The translations under genes were made by a program, and so were the position numbers. 61,900 nucleotides of DNA. Source: CAJCBL01 sp035298965 (GTDB lineage Bacteria; Verrucomicrobiota; Verrucomicrobiia; Opitutales; Opitutaceae). The DNA lies in the NCBI GenBank assembly GCA_035298965.1, contig DATGXO010000222.1, positions 1 through 61,900 on the forward strand, written 5' to 3'. Below the pieces are notes generated by a model. That model worked only from the letters and a program-made list of their open reading frames with translations, had not been told where the DNA came from and made no database searches. Position 1 is the first letter of the stretch. Every line of letters starts with the position of its first letter. Below, one piece after another: positions 8,179 to 16,904 of the stretch.

Positions 8179-10275
8179 ATGAGTATTCCTGCTCCCAAAA
8201 CGGGCTCGCGCGCGGTGCGTTGCCAGCTCCTTCCGTTCCTGTCCGTCTGCCGGCCGGTGCTGGCGGCACTCGCTCTCGGCTGCGCCGCACTGATGGCGCC
8301 TTCGGTCTCGGCGGCGAAATGGGACCCGATCGATCCGGCGGATCTCGCCGCGACTGAGTCGACGAGTTTTCCCAGTGTGGACGTGGAGATCCTGCTCTCG
8401 ACCCACGAGCTCAACGAGGAGGGGTCCGCGGATATGGGGGGGACGCGTCTGACCTCGAGCAATTTTATTCGCGCGAAGATCTATACGGCGAAAGGCGTAG
8501 AGGATCTCGGCAAGTTTCGCATCCGGTTCCACTCCGACAACGCGGTGACGGAGACAGCGGCGCGTGTCGTTAAACGTGACGGTGCGACCCGCGACCTGAA
8601 GAAGTCGGATATCTTCGAGAGCGTTGTCGGCAAGGTTCGAGGGCAGGGAGAAATGAAACAGCTGACGTTCGTGTTCCCAGGGCTGGAGCCGGGCGACGTG
8701 GTCGAATACCGCTGGACCGCGCGACTCGGCTCGGAGCTGTGGCTGCAGTCGTTTTTCTGCCAGGAGGAATTCCCGGTGCGGGAGTATCGCCTCCGCATCG
8801 GCGACATGCGCTGCCGCGGTACGGTGCATTGGTTGAACTGTCCGAAAGCGGAGACGGACGAGCGTGGTGGCTTCGAGGTCGTGTTGCGGAATCTGCCCGC
8901 CTTCGAGGACGAGGAGTATGCGCCGCCGCACCATGAGATTCGCGGTGTGATCTACGTGGCGAAGACCTTCCCGATGTACTCGAACGACAAGGCGATTTGG
9001 AAGGAGCTCAGCGTGTATTGGGGCGATGCGTTCAACACGGCGACTCGGCCGACCGGGTCGATCAAGAAGAAGGCCACCGCGCTCACCGCCGATGCCGCCA
9101 CCGACGACGAGAAGCTACGGCGCCTCTATGGATTCTGCCAGAACGAGATCCTCAACACCGGACGCCGCACTTCGGGGGCATTGCAGGCCGAGATTGAGAA
9201 GCATCGGTGGGAATCGGCTTTCTCGGCCGAGAAGACGCTGGAGAAGAAATTTGGACGAACCGACGAGATCAATCAGCTCTTCGCCGCGTTGGCACGTGCG
9301 CTGGGTTACGAAGTGCGGCTCGCCTGCAATGCGAGCCGCGACGTGATGTACAACGTGTCGATCCCGAACGGCTGGGCCTTCATCTATCAGAATCATACCG
9401 TGGCCGTAAATGTCGGGGGCGATTGGCGCTATTTCGATCCGGGCTTCCCGCTCCTGCCGTACGGCATGACGGCGAGTTCGGCCGAGGGAGCCACGACATT
9501 GCTATGCAACACCAAGAAGGTGGAGAACGGTACGATCGGCGTGTCCAAATCCGCAGATAATCGGACCGAGCGGAAGGGGCGTTTCCGGCTGGATGCCGAC
9601 GGCACGTTGGAGGGGCAAGTCGAGCAGGTCTTCCGCGGGCATCTCGCCGTGGAACGCAAGGATGACAACTGGTCGACGTCGCTCGAGGAATCGACCAAGC
9701 GCTTCACCGAAGAGATCACGAATCGACTCCCCAACGCGGAAGTGAGCCAGGTCACGTGGTCCAATCTGGACACCTATTTGCACCCGTTGACGGTGCGTTA
9801 TCACGTGCGGGTGCCGGGCTACGCCGAGCAGGTGGGCAAACGACTGGTGTTCGCGCCGGGCTTCTTCGAAGCGGGGCGGCCGGTGGTGTTTGCCGCCGCG
9901 GAGCGGAAGTTCCCGATTGTTTTTCCCTACCCGCGGGAGGAACACGACGACATCGAGATCGTGCTGCCCGAGGGCTACGCGCTCGACAAACCGAGCGCGC
10001 CGACACCGGTCGGCGAGCTGAGCGGTGCCTTCGGTGCGGCGTACAACCTCCAGTATACCGGCAAGACACGGACGTTCTCCTTCCGCCGCGACTTCGCGCT
10101 CGGCGCGAACGGCGCCTTCGCTTTTCGGCCGGAATCCTATTCGACCTTGAAGAACCTCTTCGAGCTGCTCCGTCGCTCCGATACGCACTCGATCATGCTC
10201 AAGCCGAAGGAGAAACCCGTGGCCGCAGCCCCGGCGACCGAGACGACCCAGCCCGCGGCTACCGCCCAACAATGA
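8179..10275 (+). CDS. Secreted DUF3857/transglutaminase-like protein, catalytic Cys replaced
   Basis: 698 residues with a signal peptide: a hydrophobic stretch at 25-42 and likely cleavage after the Ala-rich SVSA. DUF3857 occupies roughly 60-260 and a transglutaminase-like core roughly 300-430. In the core the catalytic Cys position, normally GDCKD, reads GRTDE (Thr361), while His406 (QNHTV) and Asp420 (YFDPG) remain. It is therefore a likely pseudo-enzyme acting in the periplasm or at the outer membrane. A beta-rich DUF3858-like C-terminus follows. It overlaps the next, intact paralogue by ATGA, so the two probably form a unit. The 230 bases upstream (7949-8178) hold no gene that I can see. 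Confidence 0.85.
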   Translation: MSIPAPKTGSRAVRCQLLPFLSVCRPVLAALALGCAALMAPSVSAAKWDPIDPADLAATESTSFPSVDVEILLSTHELNEEGSADMGGTRLTSSNFIRAKIYTAKGVEDLGKFRIRFHSDNAVTETAARVVKRDGATRDLKKSDIFESVVGKVRGQGEMKQLTFVFPGLEPGDVVEYRWTARLGSELWLQSFFCQEEFPVREYRLRIGDMRCRGTVHWLNCPKAETDERGGFEVVLRNLPAFEDEEYAPPHHEIRGVIYVAKTFPMYSNDKAIWKELSVYWGDAFNTATRPTGSIKKKATALTADAATDDEKLRRLYGFCQNEILNTGRRTSGALQAEIEKHRWESAFSAEKTLEKKFGRTDEINQLFAALARALGYEVRLACNASRDVMYNVSIPNGWAFIYQNHTVAVNVGGDWRYFDPGFPLLPYGMTASSAEGATTLLCNTKKVENGTIGVSKSADNRTERKGRFRLDADGTLEGQVEQVFRGHLAVERKDDNWSTSLEESTKRFTEEITNRLPNAEVSQVTWSNLDTYLHPLTVRYHVRVPGYAEQVGKRLVFAPGFFEAGRPVVFAAAERKFPIVFPYPREEHDDIEIVLPEGYALDKPSAPTPVGELSGAFGAAYNLQYTGKTRTFSFRRDFALGANGAFAFRPESYSTLKNLFELLRRSDTHSIMLKPKEKPVAAAPATETTQPAATAQQ

Positions 10276-12281
10276 ATCCCATGCTTCGCCTCCTCGGCGT
10301 GTTTGTCGCGCCACCATTGCTCGCGGTTTCGCTCCTCGCCGTTCCGCCGGAGTGGTTGCTGAATGCGGCCAAGCTTCCGGTCCCGGCGTTGCCGGCCGGG
10401 ACCCCGGCGATCGTCCTGCTCGACGAGACGGTGCAGTCGGTGCTGCCCGACGGGGCGGAGACGATCGTGCATCGTTACGCAGTGCGCCTGCTCAACGGCT
10501 CCGGCCACGAGCATGCCTCCGGCGGAGTCACGTACACCGACAAGGAAGACAAGGTGGAGGTAGCGACGGCGTGGCTGATTCGCGGAGGCAAGGAGGTGCG
10601 GCCGCCCCAGCGTCGCGACTGGGTCGATGTATCCACGGCGGGTGCTGGCGTGGTTTTCTCGGAGGCACGTGCACGAGTGGTCAGCTACGCCGATCTGGCG
10701 CTGGACGGCGACGTTTTCGGTTACGAAACGCGAACGAGCGGTCGGCTGCAATTCGCCGAGGCCATGCATGAATGGAGTTCCGTGCTCCCTTCGCTCGCCA
10801 CGCGTTTCACTCTGCGACTCCCGCCGGACTGGCGCGGCGAGCCGAGTCTGTCCGGCCCGAATGAAGCCGCGATCATCTGCAGCGGTGGCGCGCCGCGCTG
10901 GACATGGGAGTTGTCCAGCCAGCCGTACCGACCGCAGGAACCGGCCGCCGCCGGACTGGCGCGGCTGGACGCGTGGCTGTATGTGCGGCTCACGCCTCCG
11001 GCCAACGTAGGCACGGCGACGCGGGTGAGCTCGTGGGCGGATTTGCGGGATTGGTCGCTGCGACTGCAGGAAGGCCAGTGCGACACGGGTCCCGTGCTCG
11101 CGGCGAAAGTCCGCGAACTCACGGCCGGTTGCGGAGACACGCTCTCGAAACTCCGCGCGCTCAGCCGACATGTACAGAATCTGCGCTACGTCGCGATCGA
11201 TCGTGATCTGGCAAAAGGGTACGGCTGCCGCCCGCGCAAGGCGACGGAGGTGCTCGCGCGCGGTTGGGGCGACTGCAAGGACAAGAGCAATCTGCTGCGC
11301 GCCATGCTGCGGGAGGCTGGTATCGAATCATTTATGACGATCGCCCGTGTCAGTGGCGGTGAAGCGGTGAACGAGGCGTGGCCATCGGCGTGGCAGTTCA
11401 ACCACGCGATTCTTGCGATCCGGGTGGGCGCGGGGATCGACCTGCCGGCGGTGGTAGATACGTCGACCTGGGGGCGGCTGTTGTTTTTCGATGCCACGGC
11501 GCCGGATGTGTTGCTCGGCGATCTGCCGGGTTCCTTGCAGGGCTCGAAGGTCTTTCTGCTCGCCCCGGAGAGCGAAGCGCTGGTGACGTTGCCGGACTTG
11601 CCGGTGGAAACCTGCCATCTGCTTACCCGCAAGGTGACGCTGGAGCTTGGTCCGGGCGGATCGATCGCAGGTGACTGTTCCTACGGCGGGCCCGGATCGG
11701 CGGGAGCCTATTACCGCTACCGGGTACGGACGACGACCGGCAAGGACCTGCGCACGAGCGTGACGGAGCGCTTGGGCACCACCGTACGCGGCGCGCTGCT
11801 GCGGGAGTTTTCCACGAGCGACGATCCGGTGAGCGGGGAATGTCGATTCCAGTGCCAGTTCGCTGCGGCGGGTTACGCCCAATTGATGCCCGGCGGCCTA
11901 ACGGTCATCCGGCTCGACGTGCTCAACCGCGATGCCGCGCCGGCGTTTCCGGCCGTCGAGCGAACGCTGCCCGTGGGCCTCGATCCGCTGCTTCACCGTG
12001 ACGAAGTCACGCTGCGGCTGCCGCCCGGTATTGTCCCGGAGGAATTGCCAGACCGCTGCTCGCTGAGCAGTCCGTACGGCAGCTACGAGAGCACGTATGA
12101 AGTGGTCGACGGTTCAATCATCGCCCGGCGAACGCTGCGGCTGCCGAAGAAGATCGTGCCCGTGACGGAGTACGCCGCGCTGCGGAGGTTTTTTCAGGAG
12201 GTGGCCAAGGCCGACCACGCTTCGGTGGTGCTGCGGCGCAGCGAAGCGCCGCCGGCTGCGAGCGCTCCGGCCGCGCCCTGA
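10272..12281 (+). CDS. Secreted DUF3857/transglutaminase-like protein, intact triad
   Basis: 669 residues. A hydrophobic N-terminus (about 5-24) looks like a signal peptide. DUF3857 (about 60-240) is followed by a transglutaminase-like core with all three catalytic residues: Cys335 in GWGDCKDKSN, His378 in FNHAI and Asp407 in FFDATAP. The C-terminal half is beta-rich. The start codon overlaps the preceding gene's stop (ATGA), and a second ATG lies 9 bases in. Family members are surface or periplasmic proteins of largely unknown function, sometimes tied to cell-surface remodelling. With its Cys-less partner it suggests a catalytic/non-catalytic pair (inference). Confidence 0.87.
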   Translation: MNPMLRLLGVFVAPPLLAVSLLAVPPEWLLNAAKLPVPALPAGTPAIVLLDETVQSVLPDGAETIVHRYAVRLLNGSGHEHASGGVTYTDKEDKVEVATAWLIRGGKEVRPPQRRDWVDVSTAGAGVVFSEARARVVSYADLALDGDVFGYETRTSGRLQFAEAMHEWSSVLPSLATRFTLRLPPDWRGEPSLSGPNEAAIICSGGAPRWTWELSSQPYRPQEPAAAGLARLDAWLYVRLTPPANVGTATRVSSWADLRDWSLRLQEGQCDTGPVLAAKVRELTAGCGDTLSKLRALSRHVQNLRYVAIDRDLAKGYGCRPRKATEVLARGWGDCKDKSNLLRAMLREAGIESFMTIARVSGGEAVNEAWPSAWQFNHAILAIRVGAGIDLPAVVDTSTWGRLLFFDATAPDVLLGDLPGSLQGSKVFLLAPESEALVTLPDLPVETCHLLTRKVTLELGPGGSIAGDCSYGGPGSAGAYYRYRVRTTTGKDLRTSVTERLGTTVRGALLREFSTSDDPVSGECRFQCQFAAAGYAQLMPGGLTVIRLDVLNRDAAPAFPAVERTLPVGLDPLLHRDEVTLRLPPGIVPEELPDRCSLSSPYGSYESTYEVVDGSIIARRTLRLPKKIVPVTEYAALRRFFQEVAKADHASVVLRRSEAPPAASAPAAP

Positions 12282-12415
12282 GCGGCGCGGTACCGGCGCG
12301 AAGCGCGATCGGGGCTTGCGCCGGGGGAGGGGGGCGTCGACTTTCGCCGCCTGCCTGCCGGGCGGCGGCCAGCCGGACGAGTTGTCCGGTTCCGGCGCTC
12401 GCACTCTCCACCGTC

Positions 12416-13027
12416 ATGACCCGTTCCGTCGTTTCCTTCCACTACACACTCCGCAACCATCAGGGCCAACTCCTCGACGCCTCCATCGGCGGCGAGCCGA
12501 TCCTCTACCTCGAGGGCTCCGGCCAGATCATCGATGGGCTGGAGGAGGCTCTCACCGGCCTGCCCGCCGGCACCAAGCGCGTGATCATGGTCGCCGCCGA
12601 GAAAGCCTACGGCAAACGCGATCCCGAGCTCGTGCGCAAGGTCGCGCGCAACCGCCTGCCCGTCGAGAACCTCAACATCGGCGACATGTTCCAGACCGAT
12701 GGCGATCGCCACGCCGCGATCGTCACCGTGATGGCCATCGAAGGCGACGAGGTCACGCTCGACGGCAACCACCCGCTAGCCGGGCAGGATCTGATTTTCG
12801 ACGTCGAGGTGCTCAATGTCCGCGCGGCGCGGCAGGACGAACTCGACCACGGGCACGCGCACCCGGAAGGCGGCCACCATCATCACCACCATGGTCATGA
12901 ACACCATGACCACGGGCACGCGCACGATCATGAGCACGGCGATGGTTGCTGCGGCGGACGCGGCCACCGGCACGACGAAGGCCACGAGCATGGCCACGGC
13001 GGCTGCGGTTGCGGCGGCAAACATTGA
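12416..13027 (+). CDS. slyD: FKBP-type peptidyl-prolyl isomerase SlyD with metal-binding tail
   Basis: 203 residues. An FKBP domain interrupted by the IF chaperone flap (about 1-140) shows SlyD hallmarks: VSFHYTLRNHQGQLLDAS, ILYLEGSGQIIDGLEEAL and LAGQDLIFDVEVLNV. From about residue 142 the protein is a His-rich tail ending in a Cys/Gly/His cluster (GGCGCGGKH). In SlyD this tail binds nickel and other metals and helps hydrogenase maturation; no hydrogenase gene is in this window. It is followed within 30 bases by a terminator, so it is probably monocistronic. The 134 bases before it are GC-rich without a recognisable element. Confidence 0.93.
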   Translation: MTRSVVSFHYTLRNHQGQLLDASIGGEPILYLEGSGQIIDGLEEALTGLPAGTKRVIMVAAEKAYGKRDPELVRKVARNRLPVENLNIGDMFQTDGDRHAAIVTVMAIEGDEVTLDGNHPLAGQDLIFDVEVLNVRAARQDELDHGHAHPEGGHHHHHHGHEHHDHGHAHDHEHGDGCCGGRGHRHDEGHEHGHGGCGCGGKH

Positions 13028-13055
13028 GCGGGCGCGCCACGTTTCTCCACTTTCG

Positions 13056-13085
13056 AGCCGGGCTCCACGCGGGTCCGGCTTTTTT
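13056..13085 (+). terminator. Rho-independent terminator after slyD
   Basis: Arms AGCCGG (13056-13061) and CCGGCT (13075-13080) pair and run into six T residues, 28 bases after the slyD stop codon. The rest of the 13028-13206 gap shows no other feature. Confidence 0.8.
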
Positions 13086-13206
13086 CTTCGGTAGGCGCGC
13101 CGCTTGTCCCTTCGCCGCGCCGATTGTCACGTTCGCCTGCCGCCGGCTCCGGCGTCTTTGACACGGCTGCCGGCAGACGGCATTCCACCACCCAATCGAC
13201 ACGCAC

Positions 13207-14661
13207 ATGGCTTCGACCGATTCCCCGCTCCATCCACTCGCGACCAAACCCCGCAAGAGCCGCAAGAAGCTCTACTGGATTTTCGGCATCAGTGTCGCCG
13301 TGATCCTCGTACTGGCGATCGCCGGCGCGAAGTCGAAGGGCACCCGCCCCACGATGGTCACGACCGATCAGGCGGTGGTGAAGACCATCACCCAGCTGGT
13401 CTCCGCCACCGGCCGCGTGCAGCCGGAAGTCGAGGTGAAGATCTCCGGCGAGGTCGCCGGCGAGATCATCGAGCTGCCGATCGTCGAAGGCCAGGAGGTC
13501 AAGCAGGGCGACCTGCTCGTGCGAATCAAACCCGACTACTACAAGGCGCAGGTGGAGCAGGATGTGGCCTTGGTCGCCGCCGCGAAGGCCTCCGTCTCCC
13601 AGAGCGAGGCGCAGGCCGATAAAGCCGAACTCGATTTTTCGCAGGTTGAGACGCTGCGGCAGCGTGGCCTCGTTTCCGACACCGAGTTCAACGCCAGTCG
13701 CGCGGCCCTGCGCGTCGCCCGGGCTAACGTCGAGAGCGCCCGCGCGAATCTCCTGCGTTCCGAGAGCGCCCTGCGCCAGGCGGAGGACTACCTTTCCAAG
13801 ACGACGATCGTCGCCCCGCGCGACGGCACCGTGAGCGTGCTGAACAGCAAGCTCGGCGAGCGCGTCGTCGCGACCGGCCAGTTCACCGGCACCGAGATTC
13901 TCCGCGTCGCCGACCTCGAGAAGATGGAGGTGCGCGTGAACGTGAACGAGAACGACGTGATCAACGTGAAGATCGCCGACACCGCGCGGGTGCGCATCGA
14001 TGCGTTCCAAGGCCGCGAGTTTCGCGGCGTCGTGCGCGAGATCGCCAACACCGCGCGCACGGCCGGGCAAGGCTCGGCCGACGAAGTCACCAATTTCGAG
14101 GTGCGCATCAGCGTACGCGAGCCCGGCGTGCAGCTCCGCCCCGGCATGAGCGCCACCGCGGACATCATCACCCAAGTCGCCAACGACGTGGTCGCCGTGC
14201 CCAGCCAGAGCGTGGTCGTGCGCACGAAGGACGACAACCGCACGACCGAGGAGGTGCAGCAGCAACGGGCCGCCGAGTCCGCCCAGAACCAGAACGAAGG
14301 TGCGGCCACAGCCGTGAATGATGCGCAGCGCCGCGAACAGGAACGTCTCGATCGCGAGAACCTGCAGCGGATCGTCTTCGTGCGGTCCGGCACCAAGGCT
14401 GAGCTGCGCAAGGTCACGACCGGGTTGATGGACAACACGCACACCCAGATCGTCGCCGGCCTGAAGGAGGGCGAGGAGGTGATCACCGGACCGTACCGCG
14501 CCGTCACCCAGATGTTGAAGGATGGCAGCGCGATCACGGCTCAACCGGCGAAGAAGGATGGGAAGCCCGCGCCGCAGAAATCGGAGGCCACCGCAGAGGC
14601 GAAGAAATCCGAGGCACAGCCCGAGCCCGCGAAACCTGCGGACACAGCGAAGAAACCCTGA
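13207..14661 (+). CDS. Periplasmic adaptor subunit of a MacA/HlyD-type exporter
   Basis: 484 residues. A short cytoplasmic N-terminus and a transmembrane anchor (about 22-41) are followed by the membrane-fusion-protein plan. A first lipoyl half is SGEVAGEIIELPIVEGQEV; a coiled-coil hairpin (about 120-195) is rich in Ala/Gln/Glu; the second lipoyl half is KTTIVAPRDGTVS, and a beta-barrel follows. A Gln/Glu/Arg-rich insertion (about 335-380) and a Lys/Pro/Ala-rich C-terminal tail are extra. It lies 16 bases before the ATPase gene and starts the exporter operon. It should link the inner-membrane permeases to an outer-membrane channel not encoded here. Substrate unknown. Confidence 0.9.
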   Translation: MASTDSPLHPLATKPRKSRKKLYWIFGISVAVILVLAIAGAKSKGTRPTMVTTDQAVVKTITQLVSATGRVQPEVEVKISGEVAGEIIELPIVEGQEVKQGDLLVRIKPDYYKAQVEQDVALVAAAKASVSQSEAQADKAELDFSQVETLRQRGLVSDTEFNASRAALRVARANVESARANLLRSESALRQAEDYLSKTTIVAPRDGTVSVLNSKLGERVVATGQFTGTEILRVADLEKMEVRVNVNENDVINVKIADTARVRIDAFQGREFRGVVREIANTARTAGQGSADEVTNFEVRISVREPGVQLRPGMSATADIITQVANDVVAVPSQSVVVRTKDDNRTTEEVQQQRAAESAQNQNEGAATAVNDAQRREQERLDRENLQRIVFVRSGTKAELRKVTTGLMDNTHTQIVAGLKEGEEVITGPYRAVTQMLKDGSAITAQPAKKDGKPAPQKSEATAEAKKSEAQPEPAKPADTAKKP

Positions 14662-14677
14662 GCCCGGCGCCCCGAGC

Positions 14678-15421
14678 ATGAGTTCCATCGATCCACAAGC
14701 TGTGGTAGCGCCCCGCCAAGTGCGTCCGCCCGGCCCGCTGGTCATCGAGATCCGCGGCATCACCAAAGTCTATAAGATGGGCGATCAGGTCATCCGTGCC
14801 CTGCGCGGAGTCGACCTAAGGATCCATCGCAACGAGTACGTGGCGATCATGGGGCCCTCCGGCAGCGGCAAATCGACGATGATGAATATGGTCGGATGCT
14901 TGGATACGCCGACCGCCGGCGACTACTTTTTCAACGGCGGCAACGTCGCCCACATGAGCGACGACGAGCTGGCCGACATCCGCAACCGCGAGATCGGCTT
15001 CGTCTTCCAGACGTTCAACCTCCTCCCTCGTAGCGACGCGCTGCGCAACGTGGAGCTGCCGTTGATCTACGCCGGGGTGCCGGCGGCGACTCGTCACGAG
15101 CGGGCGCAGGACGCGCTGCGGGCGGTGGGTCTGGGCGACCGCATGCACCACAAGCCCAACGAACTCTCCGGCGGCCAGCGGCAGCGTGTCGCCATCGCCC
15201 GGGCGCTGGTGAACAACCCTTCGATCATCCTCGCCGACGAGCCGACCGGAAATCTCGATACGAAGACCGGCGACGAGATCATGCAGCTGCTCGAGGTGCT
15301 CTACGAGCGTGGCAACACGATCGTGCTTGTGACGCACGAAGAGGACATCGCCCGCCACGCCCGCCGCATCGTCCGCCTGCGCGACGGCGTGGTGGAGAGC
15401 GATCGCGCCGCGGGGGCGTGA
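14678..15421 (+). CDS. MacB-type ABC transporter ATP-binding protein
   Basis: 247 residues with all ABC ATPase motifs: Walker A GPSGSGKST (59-67), Q-loop in VFQTFNLLPR, signature LSGGQRQR, Walker B IILADEPTGNLD and H-loop VTHEED. The LolD/MacB subfamily is indicated by the ADEPTGNLD version and the separately encoded FtsX-like permeases downstream. The frame extends upstream into the adaptor gene, but the ATG at 14678 gives the family length. Unlike the other joints of this operon, 232 bases of repeat-containing DNA separate it from the first permease. Confidence 0.93.
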   Translation: MSSIDPQAVVAPRQVRPPGPLVIEIRGITKVYKMGDQVIRALRGVDLRIHRNEYVAIMGPSGSGKSTMMNMVGCLDTPTAGDYFFNGGNVAHMSDDELADIRNREIGFVFQTFNLLPRSDALRNVELPLIYAGVPAATRHERAQDALRAVGLGDRMHHKPNELSGGQRQRVAIARALVNNPSIILADEPTGNLDTKTGDEIMQLLEVLYERGNTIVLVTHEEDIARHARRIVRLRDGVVESDRAAGA

Positions 15422-15653
15422 ATTTTCGATTTTGGATTGCCGATTTGCGATTCGAGGCGACCGCCATGAACGAGACTGAAATCAAAGCTAGGACGAGCTC
15501 GCCCGGGATCGAGGGTAGGGCGGTTTCTCAGGAATCGCCGCGTCGGTTCTCCTTCTGGGGCGTCAGCACAGGTCGGACGGTTCGGAGAAACGTCCCCACC
15601 GCGCGATCCGTTTCCGCCGATCCGCATCACGCAATCCGCATTCCGCAATCGAC
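15422..15653. repeat. AT-rich degenerate repeat segment inside the exporter operon
   Basis: This gap between ATPase and permease opens with ATTTTCGATTTTGGATTGCC and ends with an inverted copy (15631-15652) of the same motif, whose complement begins TCGATTGCGGAATGC. A matching 15-base string occurs at 29834-29848. The centre holds no credible gene. The composition is visibly more AT-rich than the flanking coding DNA. The repeat runs up to the GTG start codon of the permease, so it forms the 5' leader of that gene in any operon transcript. Confidence 0.65.
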
Positions 15654-16904
15654 GTGAAACGTCTCCTTTTCGAGTTCTCCGAGTCGGTCCGGATCGCCAC
15701 GCAGCAGATCCGGGCGAACCGCACGCGCTCCTTCCTCACGGCGCTGGGCGTGATCATCGGCATCGTGGCGGTCACGCTCATGGGCACCGCCATCGGCGGC
15801 ATCGACACGGGCGTCAACAACAGCCTTGCGATCATCGGCGACGATGTCCTCTACGTCACCAAATGGCCGTGGCGCGATGTCGAGGACTGGTGGAACTTCC
15901 GCAACCGGCAGAAGATCCGCACCGAGTATGCCGACCAGGTCAACGAGTACATCGCGCGGACTCCGGGCACGGCGTTGAAGCTGGCGGTGCCGGCCGACTC
16001 GGTCTTCACCAAGATCTACCGTGGCGACTATTCGCTGAGCGGCATCTTCACGTTGGGCACGACCTTTGATCTGCCGCGCATGTCGAAGGCCGAAGTGAAA
16101 GAGGGCCGCTTCTTCAACGAGGCCGAGTCGCGGGCGGGTCGTAACGTCGTCGTGCTCGGTTTCGATGTCGCGAAGGCGCTCTTCCCGAACCAGTCCTCGC
16201 TCGGCCAGGATGTCCGCATCCAAGGGCAAAACTTCACGGTGATCGGCGTCATGGACCGCCAGGGATCCTTCCTCGGGATGTGGAGCTGGGACTCCAACGT
16301 TTCGATTCCCTTGCCGGCGTTGCGTCGCCTTTTCACCCGCCAGACCGAGGGCGCGGAGATCCGGGTGCAGATCGATCGCGCGCGCGCCGAGGATGCGCGC
16401 TGGGAACTCGTCGGCTTGATGCGCCGGATCCGTCAGGTGCCGCCGGAGCGCCCCGAGGATTTCGAGGTCAACACGCAGGACAGCGTGAAGAAGCAGCTCG
16501 ATCCGATCCGCAACGGCCTCGCGATCGCCGGTCTCGGCATCACGGGGCTCGCTCTGTTCGTCGGCGCGATCGGCATCATGAACATCACCTACGTGAGCGT
16601 GAAGGAACGCACCCGCGAGATCGGCACGCGCAAGGCGCTCGGTGCGCGCCGGCGCACGATCCTGATGCAGTTCCTCGTGGAGGCTGCATCGATCTCATTG
16701 GCCGGCGGTGGCGTGGGCCTGGCGATCACGCTCCTGCTCACCGCTGTGGTGAAGGCGGCGGTTCCCAGCCTGCCGGTCACGTTCTCGCCAGTGCTGATGC
16801 TGGTCGCGATGGCGGCGGCGGTGGTGGTCGGTGTGCTTTCCGGCTTTGCACCGGCGTGGTCGGCGAGCCGTCTCGACCCAGTGGAGGCGCTACGTTATGA
16901 ATAA
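15654..16904 (+). CDS. MacB-like ABC transporter permease (first of two)
   Basis: 416 residues starting at a GTG, with the MacB plan. The N-terminal transmembrane helix follows the signature RANRTRSFLTALGVIIGI. A periplasmic core domain spans about 50-270 and three C-terminal FtsX helices (about 285-400) contain NITYVSVKERTREIGTRKAL. The end LDPVEALRYE is typical of the family. It overlaps the next permease gene by 8 bases. MacB is normally an ATPase-permease fusion acting as a homodimer; here the parts are separate and two different permeases are encoded, suggesting a heterodimer (inference). Confidence 0.9.
   Translation: MKRLLFEFSESVRIATQQIRANRTRSFLTALGVIIGIVAVTLMGTAIGGIDTGVNNSLAIIGDDVLYVTKWPWRDVEDWWNFRNRQKIRTEYADQVNEYIARTPGTALKLAVPADSVFTKIYRGDYSLSGIFTLGTTFDLPRMSKAEVKEGRFFNEAESRAGRNVVVLGFDVAKALFPNQSSLGQDVRIQGQNFTVIGVMDRQGSFLGMWSWDSNVSIPLPALRRLFTRQTEGAEIRVQIDRARAEDARWELVGLMRRIRQVPPERPEDFEVNTQDSVKKQLDPIRNGLAIAGLGITGLALFVGAIGIMNITYVSVKERTREIGTRKALGARRRTILMQFLVEAASISLAGGGVGLAITLLLTAVVKAAVPSLPVTFSPVLMLVAMAAAVVVGVLSGFAPAWSASRLDPVEALRYE

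Noticed and set aside
12837..13027. CRISPR-like or tandem-repeat DNA in the slyD 3' end
   Set aside because: The repetition comes from His/Gly codons of the metal-binding tail and is in frame; there are no spacers.
12928..14766. A 612-codon minus-strand frame over slyD and the exporter adaptor
   Set aside because: It is antisense to two well-supported genes, has low complexity, and shows no family motif. It is a typical high-GC shadow frame.
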